A program made the translations under genes and the position numbers. Shown in pieces: positions 25,048-34,956 of a stretch of 64,000 nt of DNA (position 1 is the stretch's first letter; each line of letters opens with the position of its first letter). The DNA lies in NCBI GenBank assembly GCA_963676655.2, contig CAXXKX010000005.1, forward strand, positions 434,001-498,000. The letters are read 5' to 3'. Source of the stretch: G963676655 sp963676655. GTDB lineage: Bacteria > Verrucomicrobiota > Lentisphaeria > Victivallales > Victivallaceae. The notes below the pieces were generated by a model that worked only from the letters and a program-made list of their open reading frames with translations, had not been told where the DNA came from and did not search any database.

Positions 25048-26517
25048 ATGAAAGAAGACAACAAAGATGAAGCGGTGGTGTCAGTGAAGATCATGTCAAT
25101 TTTACGCCGCATACTAGTCTGTCTGTTAATTCTGATTTTTGGTATAACGGTAACTGCCGTGCTAGGAAGTTTGGAGCCAGAGTTGGAACAACGAACAGAG
25201 GAAGAATTGGCTCGAAGTCTGATTTGCCTGCCAGTTAAAGAACAGAACGTTAGGCTTACATTGTCTGGCTACGGTACAGCCAAGCCAAATTTAATCGTTC
25301 AGATCAGTTCACAAGTAGGGGGCAAAGTCGTTTATGAGCGACCATGCCTGGAAGCAGGCTGTATTGTCCCTCAAGGTGAAGTAATTCTCCGAATTGATCC
25401 GCGAGATTATGAAATTCAATTGCGAAATTCGCAGGCTGAGTTGAAACGGCTACGCAGTGAATATGCTATTGTCAAGAGAAGCATAGATGATTTAGAGAGG
25501 GAGTTGCTGGAGCAAAATAAAGTTTTGGCTTTGACTGAAGAAGCCCATAAGCGCAACATCAAGCTTTTCGCGAAAAAAGTTATTTCTGAGTCGCAATACG
25601 AAAATTCCCAAAAAGCCTTTGCGTTGCAACGCTCAGAAAATATCCGACTGAAAGGGACCTTAGCTCAGGCGGGCATCAGCCAAGAGGCGATTGATTCCCA
25701 GATTGAGAAATCTCTGGCAGATATCGACAAAGCTAAAATTGATCTGGAACGCTGCACTATAGCGAGCCCTTTCACCGGGAGAATCGACAGTTTGAACGTG
25801 CGAAAAGACTCCTTTGTTAAGGTTGGTGATAAACTTTTTGAGATTTTTGATGATTCAAATATTGAAGTAGCGATTGATATTGACGCATTGAAAATAACCA
25901 ATCTAATTGATCTGAAGGATATTCTAGACGACCAGTATATTGCTTGGTTTCGCGATGCTGGTAATATCCCAGCTGAAGTAAACTGGGCCGACAGATCTGA
26001 CAAAGATGATTTTAAGACTGATGGTCGTATAGTCAGAATTGAGCGTTTCAATGAGAGGTCACGAACTTTTACAATGGTGGTTAAGCCTGAATATAAATCT
26101 GGACAAAAACCTATTCTGGCCAATATGTTTTGCAGGGTGACCATCTTTGGACGCACCGTAAACGATGTCTTTGTGGTGCCTAGGCTGGCAATTCAACTTG
26201 ATGGCAATGTTTTCGTAGCCGATGAGGACTCATGTCTGAGGTCGAGAAATATTGAAATTATCAATTCGTCTGAGAGCGGAGTCGTAGTCCGGGGGTTGAA
26301 GCGTGGAGACGAATTATTGATGCAACGCCTGCCGCGCGATTTGGTTGCCGGAACAAAAGTCAAGATATTGCGCCCTGACAGTAAGAGTCCTTTGTGGCAC
26401 TACAGTGCGACGCCAGAAAACGAATTACAAGCCTGGAATCGACAAGTACAATCAATTAACGTGAGAGCAAAGTCCGACATCAAGGTGGATGCGCGACTTT
26501 CTGAAAAGCAAAAATGA
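25048..26517 (+). CDS. RND efflux periplasmic adaptor (membrane fusion protein)
   Basis: 489 residues. One N-terminal membrane anchor (about residues 16-40), a lipoyl half (VGGKVVYERPCLEAGCIVPQGEVILRIDPRDY), a long coiled-coil hairpin (about 120-230), then the returning lipoyl half (CTIASPFTGRIDSLNVRKDSFVKVGDKLF) and beta-barrel and membrane-proximal domains. It couples the inner-membrane pump to an outer-membrane channel. Its stop overlaps the permease start by 4 bp. No TolC-like gene is in the window. Confidence 0.92.
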   Translation: MKEDNKDEAVVSVKIMSILRRILVCLLILIFGITVTAVLGSLEPELEQRTEEELARSLICLPVKEQNVRLTLSGYGTAKPNLIVQISSQVGGKVVYERPCLEAGCIVPQGEVILRIDPRDYEIQLRNSQAELKRLRSEYAIVKRSIDDLERELLEQNKVLALTEEAHKRNIKLFAKKVISESQYENSQKAFALQRSENIRLKGTLAQAGISQEAIDSQIEKSLADIDKAKIDLERCTIASPFTGRIDSLNVRKDSFVKVGDKLFEIFDDSNIEVAIDIDALKITNLIDLKDILDDQYIAWFRDAGNIPAEVNWADRSDKDDFKTDGRIVRIERFNERSRTFTMVVKPEYKSGQKPILANMFCRVTIFGRTVNDVFVVPRLAIQLDGNVFVADEDSCLRSRNIEIINSSESGVVVRGLKRGDELLMQRLPRDLVAGTKVKILRPDSKSPLWHYSATPENELQAWNRQVQSINVRAKSDIKVDARLSEKQK

Positions 26518-29500
26518 TTCGAAATATTATCAGAGAGATTATTAAAAATCCGGTCTTAGCCAATCTGCTGATGCTGGTGATAGTAATCTGCGGGATTATG
26601 GGCGCAGTTCTTATGCCCAAGGAACTGATGCCGGTAATTACGCTGAATTCCGTATCTGTTCGAACCGTTTATCCTGGAGCTGATCCGGAAGAAGTGGAAG
26701 AGGCAGTTACAGCCAAGATAGAGGAAGCGATTGACGGCATTGAGGGTATTGACGAAGTACGCAGTGAATCCACGCGCGGATTGAGCATGGTCACTATTGA
26801 TGTGGTGGAGAGTGCTGATCAACGGAAAGTAAAGGAAGATATCGAAAAAGCGGTTGACAATATTTTCACTTTCCCGAATGATGTTGAAACTCCGATTGTT
26901 TCTGAAAACGAGATAAAGACCAGCGTGGTAACAGTAGTGGTCGAGGCGGATGAATTAAGCGAGGAGCAACTCAAAGAGCTGAGTCGGGAGCTGAAGGATG
27001 AGTTGCTGTCCAGTAGCCCTGATGTTACTCAGGCAGTACTATACGGACCGCGAAATTATGAGATTTCGATTGAAATCAAAGAGGAGAAATTACGCCAACT
27101 GGGCCTCAGTTTCACCGACGTCACCAAGGCAGTGGTAGAGAACACCCAAGATATTCCGTCTGGAACCATTCGTACGAATCTGGAAAACTTCACGATCAAG
27201 GTGAAAGGGCGTAAATACCTGCCCATGGAATATCTTTCCATTCCAATAATGGCGACTGCAAACGGTAGCATCATTACCTTAGGCCAGATCGCCGAAGTTA
27301 CCTCTGGCTTTGATGAAGACGCCGATGTCAGGGTTTACCTTGACGGCAACAAGGTTTTTGCCATTGATATATTCAAAACCAACGCTGAAGACGCGATCAA
27401 AGTCTCACAGGCTGTGAACAATTTTATCGCTCGTAAAAATGCAACACTTCCTGCCAACATTCGTCTCTATGCGGTCAGAGACTCTTCTAAATATATCAGC
27501 CAGCGGCTGGTAATGTTGCTCAAGAATGGGATATCCGGGTTGTTGCTGGTATTTTTCATTCTTTGGTTATTTCTCGATATTCGTTTATCATTTTGGGTCA
27601 CTTTGGGAGTGCCGGTTTCAATAATGGGTGGAATGGCAATGGTATGGCTCAGTGGCTCATCCTTGAATATCATTTCAACTTTCGGGTTGATCATGGTGCT
27701 GGGGATTATTGTTGACGATGCCATTGTGGTGGGCGAATCGATTTACCACCGACGAAAAAATGGTGACGGAATGTTAGATTCCGCCGCTATCGGTACCAGC
27801 GATGTAGCCTTGCCGGTAATAGCTTCGGTGTTGACTACGGTGTTCGCTTTCATGCCACTTTTTTTTGTGGAAGGAACCATGGGGAAAATGATTTTGCAAC
27901 TCCCGACTCCGGTGGTGGCGGCGCTGCTGATTTCACTTGTGGAGAGTCTTTTTATTTTGCCGGTACACTTACGGCATTTGCCTGTGCCGGGAACAGAAGT
28001 ATTGCATAGAATAAAGAGAATTCCCAATATAATTCGTCAAAAAACATCTGAAACACTGGACTATTTCATCCAGCATGTATATGGCAAAAAACTGCAAAAA
28101 GTGTTGCATTACCGATACGTTGCTCTAATGGTGTCAGTTGTCATTCTAATGATTACAATGGGTATGGTTAAAGGAGGAATAATCAAATTTTTATTTCAGA
28201 TGGAGAACGATCAGGAAATAATTATAGCTAAAGTCGAATTGGCATCGGGAACTCCACTGGAAGAGACAGAGAGGGCGTTGAAGCAGGTGATGAGTGGCTG
28301 GCGACAAGTTGAAGCGTCCTTTGCCTCTGAATTGGACGGCAGACCGATGGCGTTGAGCGTCTTCACCATCGTAGGTTCGGATGTCGGAGCCTCCTCCGTA
28401 GTCGGATCTAATAAATTTTCCATTACCATCGAACTGATGGCGGCTGAAGAGAGAAACATCTATTTTAAGCGGATTTTGGCTCGCTGGCAGGAGTTTGTCG
28501 GAGATATTCCAGGCGCGGATCTGATATCCTTTACTTCACAAGAGAGAGGACCGGGAGGCGATCCTATTGGAATCAGAATCAAGAGCCAAAATACAGACAA
28601 TTTACTCAAAGCCACAGATGAAGTGATGGCTAAATTCAAAAGCTTCAATAATGTTTACGATGTGCAAAACGATTATCGTATCGGCAACAGGGAATTGATG
28701 ATTACCATGAAACCATATGCCGCTAAATATGGTATTACTCAAGCAGATGTCTCAAATTTTATTCGTAACGGCTTTTATGGAGATGATGCAATACGAGTGC
28801 AACGCGATCGTGACGATGTTAAAGTACGAATCAGATTCCCACAGCTAGCAGGTCGTAATTCGCTGGAATTTCTGACAAATCTTTATTTGCCAACGCCTCA
28901 AGGCAACTGGGTTCCGTTAGGCAGCATCGCCAATTACAAATTTCGTGAGGCTTCTTCAGTCATTCGACGGATTAATGGAGCCAGAACCGTTAAAGTAACC
29001 GCCAATGCCAACACTCAGGAAGTCAATCCAAACGAAATTATGAGTGATCTCCGTAAAAACTTCTTTCCAAAAATAGCCGCAAAATACAACGTCATCTTTG
29101 AAGACGAAGGTACGAGCAGAGAGCAGAATAAATCATTAGGGAAACTATTTCTAGTGGGCTTCCCAATGGCATTGCTGGCAGTTTATGTGATCATCGCTTC
29201 CATTTTTCAATCATACATCCAACCATTGATTATCATGATTACTGTTCCTTTTGGGATAATCGGAGCATCACTGGCTCACCTGCTATTTGGTTATTCGCTC
29301 ACGATGATGAGCTTGTTCGGGTTCGTAGCCTTGGCTGGAGTGGTAGTCAATGACTCGATTGTTTTAATCGAAGGCATCAACAGCAGACTTAGCGTTGGAA
29401 TAACATTATATGATGCCATTTGCGAGGGAGCCCAACGGCGTTTTCGGGCTATTTTATTGACCACATTGACCACCTTTTTTGGCTTGATTCCGATTATGCT

Positions 29501-29720
29501 GGAGCGTAGTCTTCAGGCGGAGATGCTGAAACCAATGGCTCTGACCATGGCCTTTGGGGTTCTTTTCGCCACCGTGCTGACTTTGATCTTGATTCCATGT
29601 TTGGTGGCGATTCTTAATGATTTGCGTTGCTTGTTGTATGTTTTTCGGTACAACCGGCGTCCGATCAAGGAAGAGGTTGAACCAAGATTCGCAGTCAAAG
29701 CAGTTGGCAAGGATGATTAG
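26514..29720 (+). CDS. RND efflux permease (HAE-1/AcrB family)
   Basis: 1068 residues with the RND layout: first helix at 12-35, large porter loop, helices 340-480, a second loop, and helices from 870 on. Proton-relay Asp pair in LGIIVDDAIVVGESIYHRR (helix 4). The conserved PGADPEEVEEAVTAKIEEAIDGI start and the second-half LAGVVVNDSIVLIEGIN are present. A drug or lipid exporter is likely; the substrate is unknown. Confidence 0.94.
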   Translation: MIRNIIREIIKNPVLANLLMLVIVICGIMGAVLMPKELMPVITLNSVSVRTVYPGADPEEVEEAVTAKIEEAIDGIEGIDEVRSESTRGLSMVTIDVVESADQRKVKEDIEKAVDNIFTFPNDVETPIVSENEIKTSVVTVVVEADELSEEQLKELSRELKDELLSSSPDVTQAVLYGPRNYEISIEIKEEKLRQLGLSFTDVTKAVVENTQDIPSGTIRTNLENFTIKVKGRKYLPMEYLSIPIMATANGSIITLGQIAEVTSGFDEDADVRVYLDGNKVFAIDIFKTNAEDAIKVSQAVNNFIARKNATLPANIRLYAVRDSSKYISQRLVMLLKNGISGLLLVFFILWLFLDIRLSFWVTLGVPVSIMGGMAMVWLSGSSLNIISTFGLIMVLGIIVDDAIVVGESIYHRRKNGDGMLDSAAIGTSDVALPVIASVLTTVFAFMPLFFVEGTMGKMILQLPTPVVAALLISLVESLFILPVHLRHLPVPGTEVLHRIKRIPNIIRQKTSETLDYFIQHVYGKKLQKVLHYRYVALMVSVVILMITMGMVKGGIIKFLFQMENDQEIIIAKVELASGTPLEETERALKQVMSGWRQVEASFASELDGRPMALSVFTIVGSDVGASSVVGSNKFSITIELMAAEERNIYFKRILARWQEFVGDIPGADLISFTSQERGPGGDPIGIRIKSQNTDNLLKATDEVMAKFKSFNNVYDVQNDYRIGNRELMITMKPYAAKYGITQADVSNFIRNGFYGDDAIRVQRDRDDVKVRIRFPQLAGRNSLEFLTNLYLPTPQGNWVPLGSIANYKFREASSVIRRINGARTVKVTANANTQEVNPNEIMSDLRKNFFPKIAAKYNVIFEDEGTSREQNKSLGKLFLVGFPMALLAVYVIIASIFQSYIQPLIIMITVPFGIIGASLAHLLFGYSLTMMSLFGFVALAGVVVNDSIVLIEGINSRLSVGITLYDAICEGAQRRFRAILLTTLTTFFGLIPIMLERSLQAEMLKPMALTMAFGVLFATVLTLILIPCLVAILNDLRCLLYVFRYNRRPIKEEVEPRFAVKAVGKDD

Positions 29721-29849
29721 TGTATCAAAACAAGTAAAAATTCAAAGCAATATTCATGTCTATTGCTTTGAATTTTCAGGAGACGATAATTTTGAAAATT
29801 ACCTCATAAACTTAACTGTAGGATAAATAACATTTGCAAAAGGAAAACA

Positions 29850-30920
29850 ATGAAACTGATAACATTATTGCGAAGCCGCAAGAAGCTCGGTTCATACATT
29901 GTGGTGGGATTGTGTCTTGTTGCTTGGATGGGTTGTGTATGTCAGGAGAAACGACCAGTGTCTGATCACTGTAATGGAGAAACTTTTTTCAATCCAAATC
30001 TACCAAATGACTTGCTCCCAAAGTTCAGAGATGCATTTAGAATGGCTAGGGAACGACGTGTAACGTGGCCAAGCTGGGTGGAAAATAGTGCTACACCAAA
30101 ACTCCCCGAAAAAACAAATCACGACGAGATTATTCTGACTTTTGTTAATCACGCAACGTTTCTGATTCAGGTCAACGGCATCAATATCCTTACAGATCCC
30201 GTATGGTCCAAACGAGCCAGTCCTGTCAGTTGGGCGGGGCCTGCGCGAGTCCGAAAGCCGGGCATTGCTTTCGAGGATTTGCCAAATATTGACATTATTT
30301 TAATCAGCCACAACCACTATGACCATCTTGATGTGGAGACTTTGAGACGACTAAATAAACAATTTTCTCCAAAGATACTTGTTCCAATAGGCGACAAGGC
30401 ACTGATGAACTCAATTGGATGCAAGGATGCGGTTGAGCTCGACTGGTGGGAGTCGCTAACCATTAAATCCGGATTCCACATCACATTTGCCCCCGCCCAG
30501 CATCAATCAGGACGCAGTTTTAGAGACCGGCAAAAATCACTATGGGGAAGCTATATGATAGTGGCTGGTAGTAGACGGATATATTTTGGTGGAGATTCGG
30601 GATACTCCTCTCACTACACAGAAATAAGGAAACGCCTCGGTTCTCCCGACTTAGCGTTACTCGGAATTGGCAGCTACGAGCCACAATGGTTTATGAGGGC
30701 GATCCACATGAATCCAGCCGAGGCGGTGATTGCTCATCGTGATCTAGGCTCGAAGCAGAGCATCGGAATGCATTTTGGCACATTTCAACTTTCAAGCGAG
30801 GCCATCGACCAACCACAGAAAGATTTGAGAACCGCAGTTGCCGCAACCGATATTTCAGAGACAGAATTCATTACGCTTGATGTGGGTGAAACCCGAATAT
30901 ATCCACTAGCCCAGCAGTAG
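29850..30920 (+). CDS. Lipoprotein-type metallo-beta-lactamase-fold hydrolase (NAPE-PLD/UlaG-like)
   Basis: 356 residues. The signal peptide has a lipobox-like AWMGC with Cys29, so it may be a lipoprotein. The MBL fold metal motif is SHNHYDH (H154, H156, D158, H159), followed by PAQHQSGRS, FGGDSGYS and MHFGTF ligand segments, typical of NAPE-PLD-like phospholipase D or lactonase proteins. It lies 129 bp after the RND pump, perhaps in the same locus. Substrate unknown. Confidence 0.85.
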   Translation: MKLITLLRSRKKLGSYIVVGLCLVAWMGCVCQEKRPVSDHCNGETFFNPNLPNDLLPKFRDAFRMARERRVTWPSWVENSATPKLPEKTNHDEIILTFVNHATFLIQVNGINILTDPVWSKRASPVSWAGPARVRKPGIAFEDLPNIDIILISHNHYDHLDVETLRRLNKQFSPKILVPIGDKALMNSIGCKDAVELDWWESLTIKSGFHITFAPAQHQSGRSFRDRQKSLWGSYMIVAGSRRIYFGGDSGYSSHYTEIRKRLGSPDLALLGIGSYEPQWFMRAIHMNPAEAVIAHRDLGSKQSIGMHFGTFQLSSEAIDQPQKDLRTAVAATDISETEFITLDVGETRIYPLAQQ

Positions 30921-31501
30921 CAGGTCTCTGGAATTGTATAGAGTAGGATGAGATCCTCTGCTATGACTGAGTTGACTGTCACAACAGTGACAGACCATAT
31001 TCAACTTGAGAAATTACCTAAAACGAAAAACGGAGCAAGGAGTGTGATATATCGTAAAACTTTAGTATTCAAAAGTTGAGCAGGCAAATAGGTTAATGGA
31101 AATCTACAGAAACGTAATCGAGTAAAATTCAGTCAAAATGAACGTAAAAGATCATGAGAAAACGGCAAGTGTTTCCTTTGCGCTGCAAGACGGAAAATCA
31201 TTAATACATACTAATTTTCAAAAGCAATATCCCATATGCAAGAGAAAAGTAGTATATCATAGTGCTTCTGGCATTGCTGGTGCATTATTGATCATAACCT
31301 ATCTTAATACGCCAATGAGATTGAACTTTCGTAGCCTTACCGCTCGTATGATAATCATAATTCCCGCGATGTGGAGTTTTCCTCATTTTGTCGAACACTA
31401 GAAGGTGATTTGACCGGAAATTCCGCCGGAACATCGGTTGGTTGTCGATAGCGATATGTCTGATGCAGGTATAATAACTATATGATTTCGGAGAATGAAT
31501 A
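30921..31501. other. Intergenic, probable chromosome/prophage boundary zone
   Basis: No reliable gene. An 87-codon reading frame at 31138-31401 lacks a ribosome binding site and any recognisable motif. Short inverted repeats such as GACTGTCACAACAGTGACAG-like sequence (about 30970) occur. The left prophage end could lie here but no att repeat could be identified without the right end. Confidence 0.4.
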
Positions 31502-32125
31502 ATGTTTAAGCAAATCTGGAGACCGAAGATGATTATCGAACATATCCAGTCTCGTCACGGACGGGAACGTTTGAACTCGCATTACTATGCGACAACTTAT
31601 CCAGACGTTTATGCGGCGGCGGAGAGATTGTTCGGTTCCTGGAAGGCTGCCATTGAGACGGCTGGGCTGGATTACTCGAAGATCCGCAGATACAAAAAGT
31701 GGTCGCGGGAAAAAGTCATCAAACAGATCAAAGAAGCCAATGCCAAGGGTAGATTGATAAATTCCAACGCTAAACAGAAAAACAACAAACCGTTATACAT
31801 GGCTGCGGTCAAACGTTTCGGCAATTGGGAAAACGCAGTAAAGGCGGCGGGCATTGACTACGATGAGGTTCGTATTCGCCACAGCATGACAAAAAATGAG
31901 ATCAAACGTGAAATCATGCAGCTATACCGCCGTGGGGTCAGTTTATCGTATACGAACATGCGTGAGAGCTATCAGTATCTGATGGTCGCGGGAATGGAAA
32001 AACTCGGCGGCGGCAGTTGGGCTTTAGCCCGGCTGGAATGCGGCATTTTGACCAACTACCGGAGATCCCCGGAAAAGCGTCAGGAACAATCGGATACGGC
32101 AAACTTTTTGAATAAAGTTTCGTAA
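31502..32125 (+). CDS. Protein with homing-endonuclease-associated (HNH_repeat) repeats
   Basis: 207 residues with repeats of the form YAAAERLFGSWKAAIETAGLDY and YMAAVKRFGNWENAVKAAGIDY (about residues 36-57 and 98-119) plus a weaker third copy ending GGGSWALARLECGI. These match the DNA-binding repeats attached to HNH homing nucleases. No nuclease domain is visible, so it may be a solo DNA-binding protein. It is the first gene of the probable prophage. Confidence 0.65.
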   Translation: MFKQIWRPKMIIEHIQSRHGRERLNSHYYATTYPDVYAAAERLFGSWKAAIETAGLDYSKIRRYKKWSREKVIKQIKEANAKGRLINSNAKQKNNKPLYMAAVKRFGNWENAVKAAGIDYDEVRIRHSMTKNEIKREIMQLYRRGVSLSYTNMRESYQYLMVAGMEKLGGGSWALARLECGILTNYRRSPEKRQEQSDTANFLNKVS

Positions 32126-32443
32126 TCCGTACAAACAAATAGCGATAAAACGTCCGCAAACGCGGATAAAGAAAAAAGGAAAGTTTCGAGGTAACATAAC
32201 AAATTGCGGAGGTAAATATTGAGGTAAGGATAGTACCATAAAAAAATATAATACGGATCATATGTCTTCCGGTTTCCCGGAAGAGGAATGGTAAGTAACA
32301 ATGTTCTTTGTCGGGGCGGAGACGCATGAATATGCGTCAGGCCGTCAAGAGAGACGTATTCACGAACCAACGTGCATTTTGCCGCGTTGTTCGCTGAAAA
32401 CGTCTCTTTTTTTTTGTAGAAATTTGAAAAAATAGAAGTATTG
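32126..32443 (+). promoter_or_regulatory. Leader region with hairpins and a terminator-like stem
   Basis: No gene. TCTTCCGG-TTTC-CCGGAAGA (32265-32284) is a perfect 8-bp hairpin. AGAGACGT (32350-32357) pairs with ACGTCTCT (32400-32407), followed by a T-run to 32415, giving a rho-independent terminator or attenuator just before the next gene. Confidence 0.6.
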
Positions 32444-32851
32444 ATGTTGAAATTACAGAACTTAATATTGGACGCGTTATTGGAAAACGTGGTGAGTCAA
32501 GAAACGAATAATTCAACCCGGAGCGAGGAACACTGCCGCCTCCATGAACTGGAAAAGGGGTTGGCTAAAGCCTATCTGACACTAGCGGTTCTGGAAAGCT
32601 CCTTTCGGGATGACTCACTGGCTAAGCTGAAAATAGAAATAGCCCTGCTTCTAAATAATCCAAAACATGATCACAGAAATTTGACGCTGCAGGAAAATGT
32701 CGAATTACGTTGTAATGAGCTTAATTCGGCGATGATCAAAGCGATCAAATGCTTGAAAACAAGCAAGGACTCAGTCAGTTCAAAGCGACTTCACCTGCTG
32801 CGTTTGAACCTCGAGGAGTTGATGAAAGGAGGTGCTATTTGTAGACAATAA
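32444..32851 (+). CDS. Hypothetical alpha-helical phage protein
   Basis: 135 residues from ATG 32444. Predicted to be almost wholly helical (HCRLHELEKGLAKAYLTLAVLESSF; ELNSAMIKAIKCLKTSK). The LEKGL-KA-L pattern is shared with the next gene (LARLERGLSNAITVL-like), so the two may be distant paralogues. Function not recognised. Confidence 0.5.
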   Translation: MLKLQNLILDALLENVVSQETNNSTRSEEHCRLHELEKGLAKAYLTLAVLESSFRDDSLAKLKIEIALLLNNPKHDHRNLTLQENVELRCNELNSAMIKAIKCLKTSKDSVSSKRLHLLRLNLEELMKGGAICRQ

Positions 32852-32863
32852 CCCAGAGTTGGA

Positions 32864-32885
32864 ATATCCCGTTCAAACGGGATAT
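32864..32885. repeat. 22-bp perfect inverted repeat between hypothetical genes
   Basis: ATATCCCGT and ACGGGATAT with a TCAA centre, 13 bp after a stop codon. It may be a terminator or processing stem; it has no clean T-run. Confidence 0.5.
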
Positions 32886-32929
32886 CCCTAATTGTTATTA
32901 AGAATAAAAAACTAACAGAAAGAAATATC

Positions 32930-33646
32930 ATGTTTGAAAACATCAACAATGAATCGTTTAAAGAATGGTTTAAGAAACTACGGGATAAAATAGCCGAGGA
33001 AATGGCTGAAGCTCCGGATAATAGGGACACGGGAAGGCGTGAGCGTTCTATGCTGGAACAGGCTGGATACGATAAGCTAGAAGAGTTTGACCATATGATC
33101 AGTATGGCCCAAGCGACCATCTCCATAATCACGCATCACAAATCAGTTCTGGTCAAAACCCGAGACGAACTGCTGCAGGAAATTCACGAACTGTTCGAGG
33201 AGCAGCCCAAACAAGAAGAACCTGAAGTCGAAGATATGCAGGAGGAGCCTGAGCCTGAAAGTGAAGTCGAAGACGATCCGAGTGAACCCGAGCCGGTTCA
33301 ACCGGAAGAGCAACCTGGGACGGATAGTCTTCCAAGGCTGGCTCAACTGGAAAGAGGCTTGAGCAATGCGATCACTGTGCTTAGCGGAACCAAGATGGCA
33401 TCGTATTTCAAAGCAATCAGGCAGCTTGTCGAAGATCTGACGGTCGTTGCCAATGCCGACGAGATGCCGGAGGATCAGCGTGCTGAAAGCATTGAAGACG
33501 CTTTGCAGGAAGCAGTTAATGTCCTGAGTAAATCAGCCTGCGCGGCCAGATCAAAGGTGACGATTGATCTACGTGAACACTTGATAGATTTGCTAAAAAA
33601 AGTCCGTACGACGGACGGCGGTATATCGCTTCAAACTACGCACTAA
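32930..33646 (+). CDS. Hypothetical protein with acidic Pro/Glu-rich linker
   Basis: 238 residues. Helical N terminus (FENINNESFKEWFKKLRDK), a strongly acidic Glu/Pro linker at about residues 90-140, then a helical C-terminal domain (LERGLSNAITVLSGTKMASYF) resembling the preceding gene. Not recognised. A CTACGGAAGC repeat overlaps its 3' end. Confidence 0.55.
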   Translation: MFENINNESFKEWFKKLRDKIAEEMAEAPDNRDTGRRERSMLEQAGYDKLEEFDHMISMAQATISIITHHKSVLVKTRDELLQEIHELFEEQPKQEEPEVEDMQEEPEPESEVEDDPSEPEPVQPEEQPGTDSLPRLAQLERGLSNAITVLSGTKMASYFKAIRQLVEDLTVVANADEMPEDQRAESIEDALQEAVNVLSKSACAARSKVTIDLREHLIDLLKKVRTTDGGISLQTTH

Positions 33647-33661
33647 GTGCTACGGAAGCGG
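33627..33661. repeat. Dispersed palindromic element, copy A
   Basis: CGCTTC...CTACGGAAGCG with inner GCACTAAGTGC. It is close to the elements at 37183-37220 and (reversed) 48519-48549, sharing the 10-mer CTACGGAAGC (33650-33659). It overlaps the stop of the preceding gene. Confidence 0.65.
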
Positions 33662-33710
33662 AGATTAACCATAAATTGGAAAGTTTAACTTTCCCAAAAA
33701 CAAACCATTG

Positions 33711-33732
33711 CCACGGGGTGATATCCCCGTGG
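33711..33732. repeat. Perfect 8-bp hairpin upstream of a hypothetical gene
   Basis: CCACGGGG-TGATAT-CCCCGTGG, 25 bp before the start at 33757. Likely attenuator or terminator of the upstream gene. Confidence 0.5.
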
Positions 33733-33756
33733 TACTTCATTCTACTTGGACCATCT

Positions 33757-34941
33757 ATGAAAATATATAACTTGAAACGGTTCTCGAAACCGGAGTTTTT
33801 ACGTCAGATCAATCCGAAACGCCTCCTAGCGTTTTTGCGGAAGTTTCCTCAAGGCGAGGCGGCGGTTAACGATCGGAAAATTGACTACGATTTTCTCTCT
33901 GAAATTCTGGCGTCGCCGGAGCCGGGGGCGGATACCGGTATATTCGACGCCCTGGCGATGATTGACGCGGTCAGCAATGACGGCAACTTCGATTTACTGC
34001 GCCGCCTGACCGAAAATAAACCCTATGCCGGAAAACTTGGTGATGACGTTACCGTCGCGGATCTGGCATTGACTATTTGGCTGCATGAACCGGAACTGTT
34101 GGAAAATGTTCTAAATCGGCATGACCGCTGTTACCCGAGATCGTTTATTTATTTCCGGGGCTTGTTGGTGCCGCGACGGTATTTCGTACCGCCGAAACCG
34201 TCGTTACTGCGTCGGTTGACCAGGTCGCTGAATAAGGTTTTTCAGCGGAAAAAACGTGGCCGTAATATCAAAGTTACGGTGTTGGATGAATCGGAGGAAT
34301 ATCAGTTCATGATCCGCAAAGGCGAGCCGTATTCCCGCGACAGCGCGATCCAGAAAAACGGATCTTCCGGCAGCATCTATTACCGCCCGGAACGGTTTGA
34401 TCTGGTTGTGTTGCGTCCGAATATCGCGGAACTGCGTCTGGCGATTCACCGCAAAGCTCCGTGGCTGATTGAGGCGTATCGGACGCTGTTCGGATACGTG
34501 TTCTATGGCGAGAAGGAATATTTTTCAAGTGAAGAAATTTTCACGCTGGAACCATTGATGATGCACGGCGAAAAGGCTCTCGTATGCCGGGATGTTCCAG
34601 GGCTGGACGAGGTTATGCTTATTCAGTGTAAGATGCTGTTTGACCAGGATGAGATCTTCGCGTTGCATGGGAAACAGTCAATCGAAAAACTGATGGAACT
34701 CAAGGCAAAAAATCTTATCAAAGGACAAATAATCAGCGCCAAGTTCAAGGTGCGGTTCACGGCGTCTAAAGCGGAAAGGATCGTAACGGTCAGGCTCGGG
34801 AACGAGGCAAAATTCAAGTATGATGACGATGGGGGAATCATTGAGGAATGGCTGCTGAAAAGAGGCATATATCGTCGGCACGACCGGAAGTTGGTCCGTA
34901 CGACTGATGGGAATAAACTTGGCAGAAACGGACAGCAATAA
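33757..34941 (+). CDS. Hypothetical phage protein
   Basis: 394 residues; ATG 33757 was preferred to an upstream in-frame start because the hairpin at 33711-33732 lies between them. The middle is Arg/Lys-rich (SLLRRLTRSLNKVFQRKKRGRN). There is a repeated beta-rich pattern and a C-terminal basic tail. No domain recognised. It is 15 bp from the next gene, suggesting co-expression. Confidence 0.55.
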   Translation: MKIYNLKRFSKPEFLRQINPKRLLAFLRKFPQGEAAVNDRKIDYDFLSEILASPEPGADTGIFDALAMIDAVSNDGNFDLLRRLTENKPYAGKLGDDVTVADLALTIWLHEPELLENVLNRHDRCYPRSFIYFRGLLVPRRYFVPPKPSLLRRLTRSLNKVFQRKKRGRNIKVTVLDESEEYQFMIRKGEPYSRDSAIQKNGSSGSIYYRPERFDLVVLRPNIAELRLAIHRKAPWLIEAYRTLFGYVFYGEKEYFSSEEIFTLEPLMMHGEKALVCRDVPGLDEVMLIQCKMLFDQDEIFALHGKQSIEKLMELKAKNLIKGQIISAKFKVRFTASKAERIVTVRLGNEAKFKYDDDGGIIEEWLLKRGIYRRHDRKLVRTTDGNKLGRNGQQ

Positions 34942-34956
34942 ATAATAAGGTAAAAA

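Noticed and set aside
31138..31401. 87-codon forward frame after the MBL-fold gene
   Set aside because: No ribosome binding site, odd composition and no domain; could be a remnant but unsupported.
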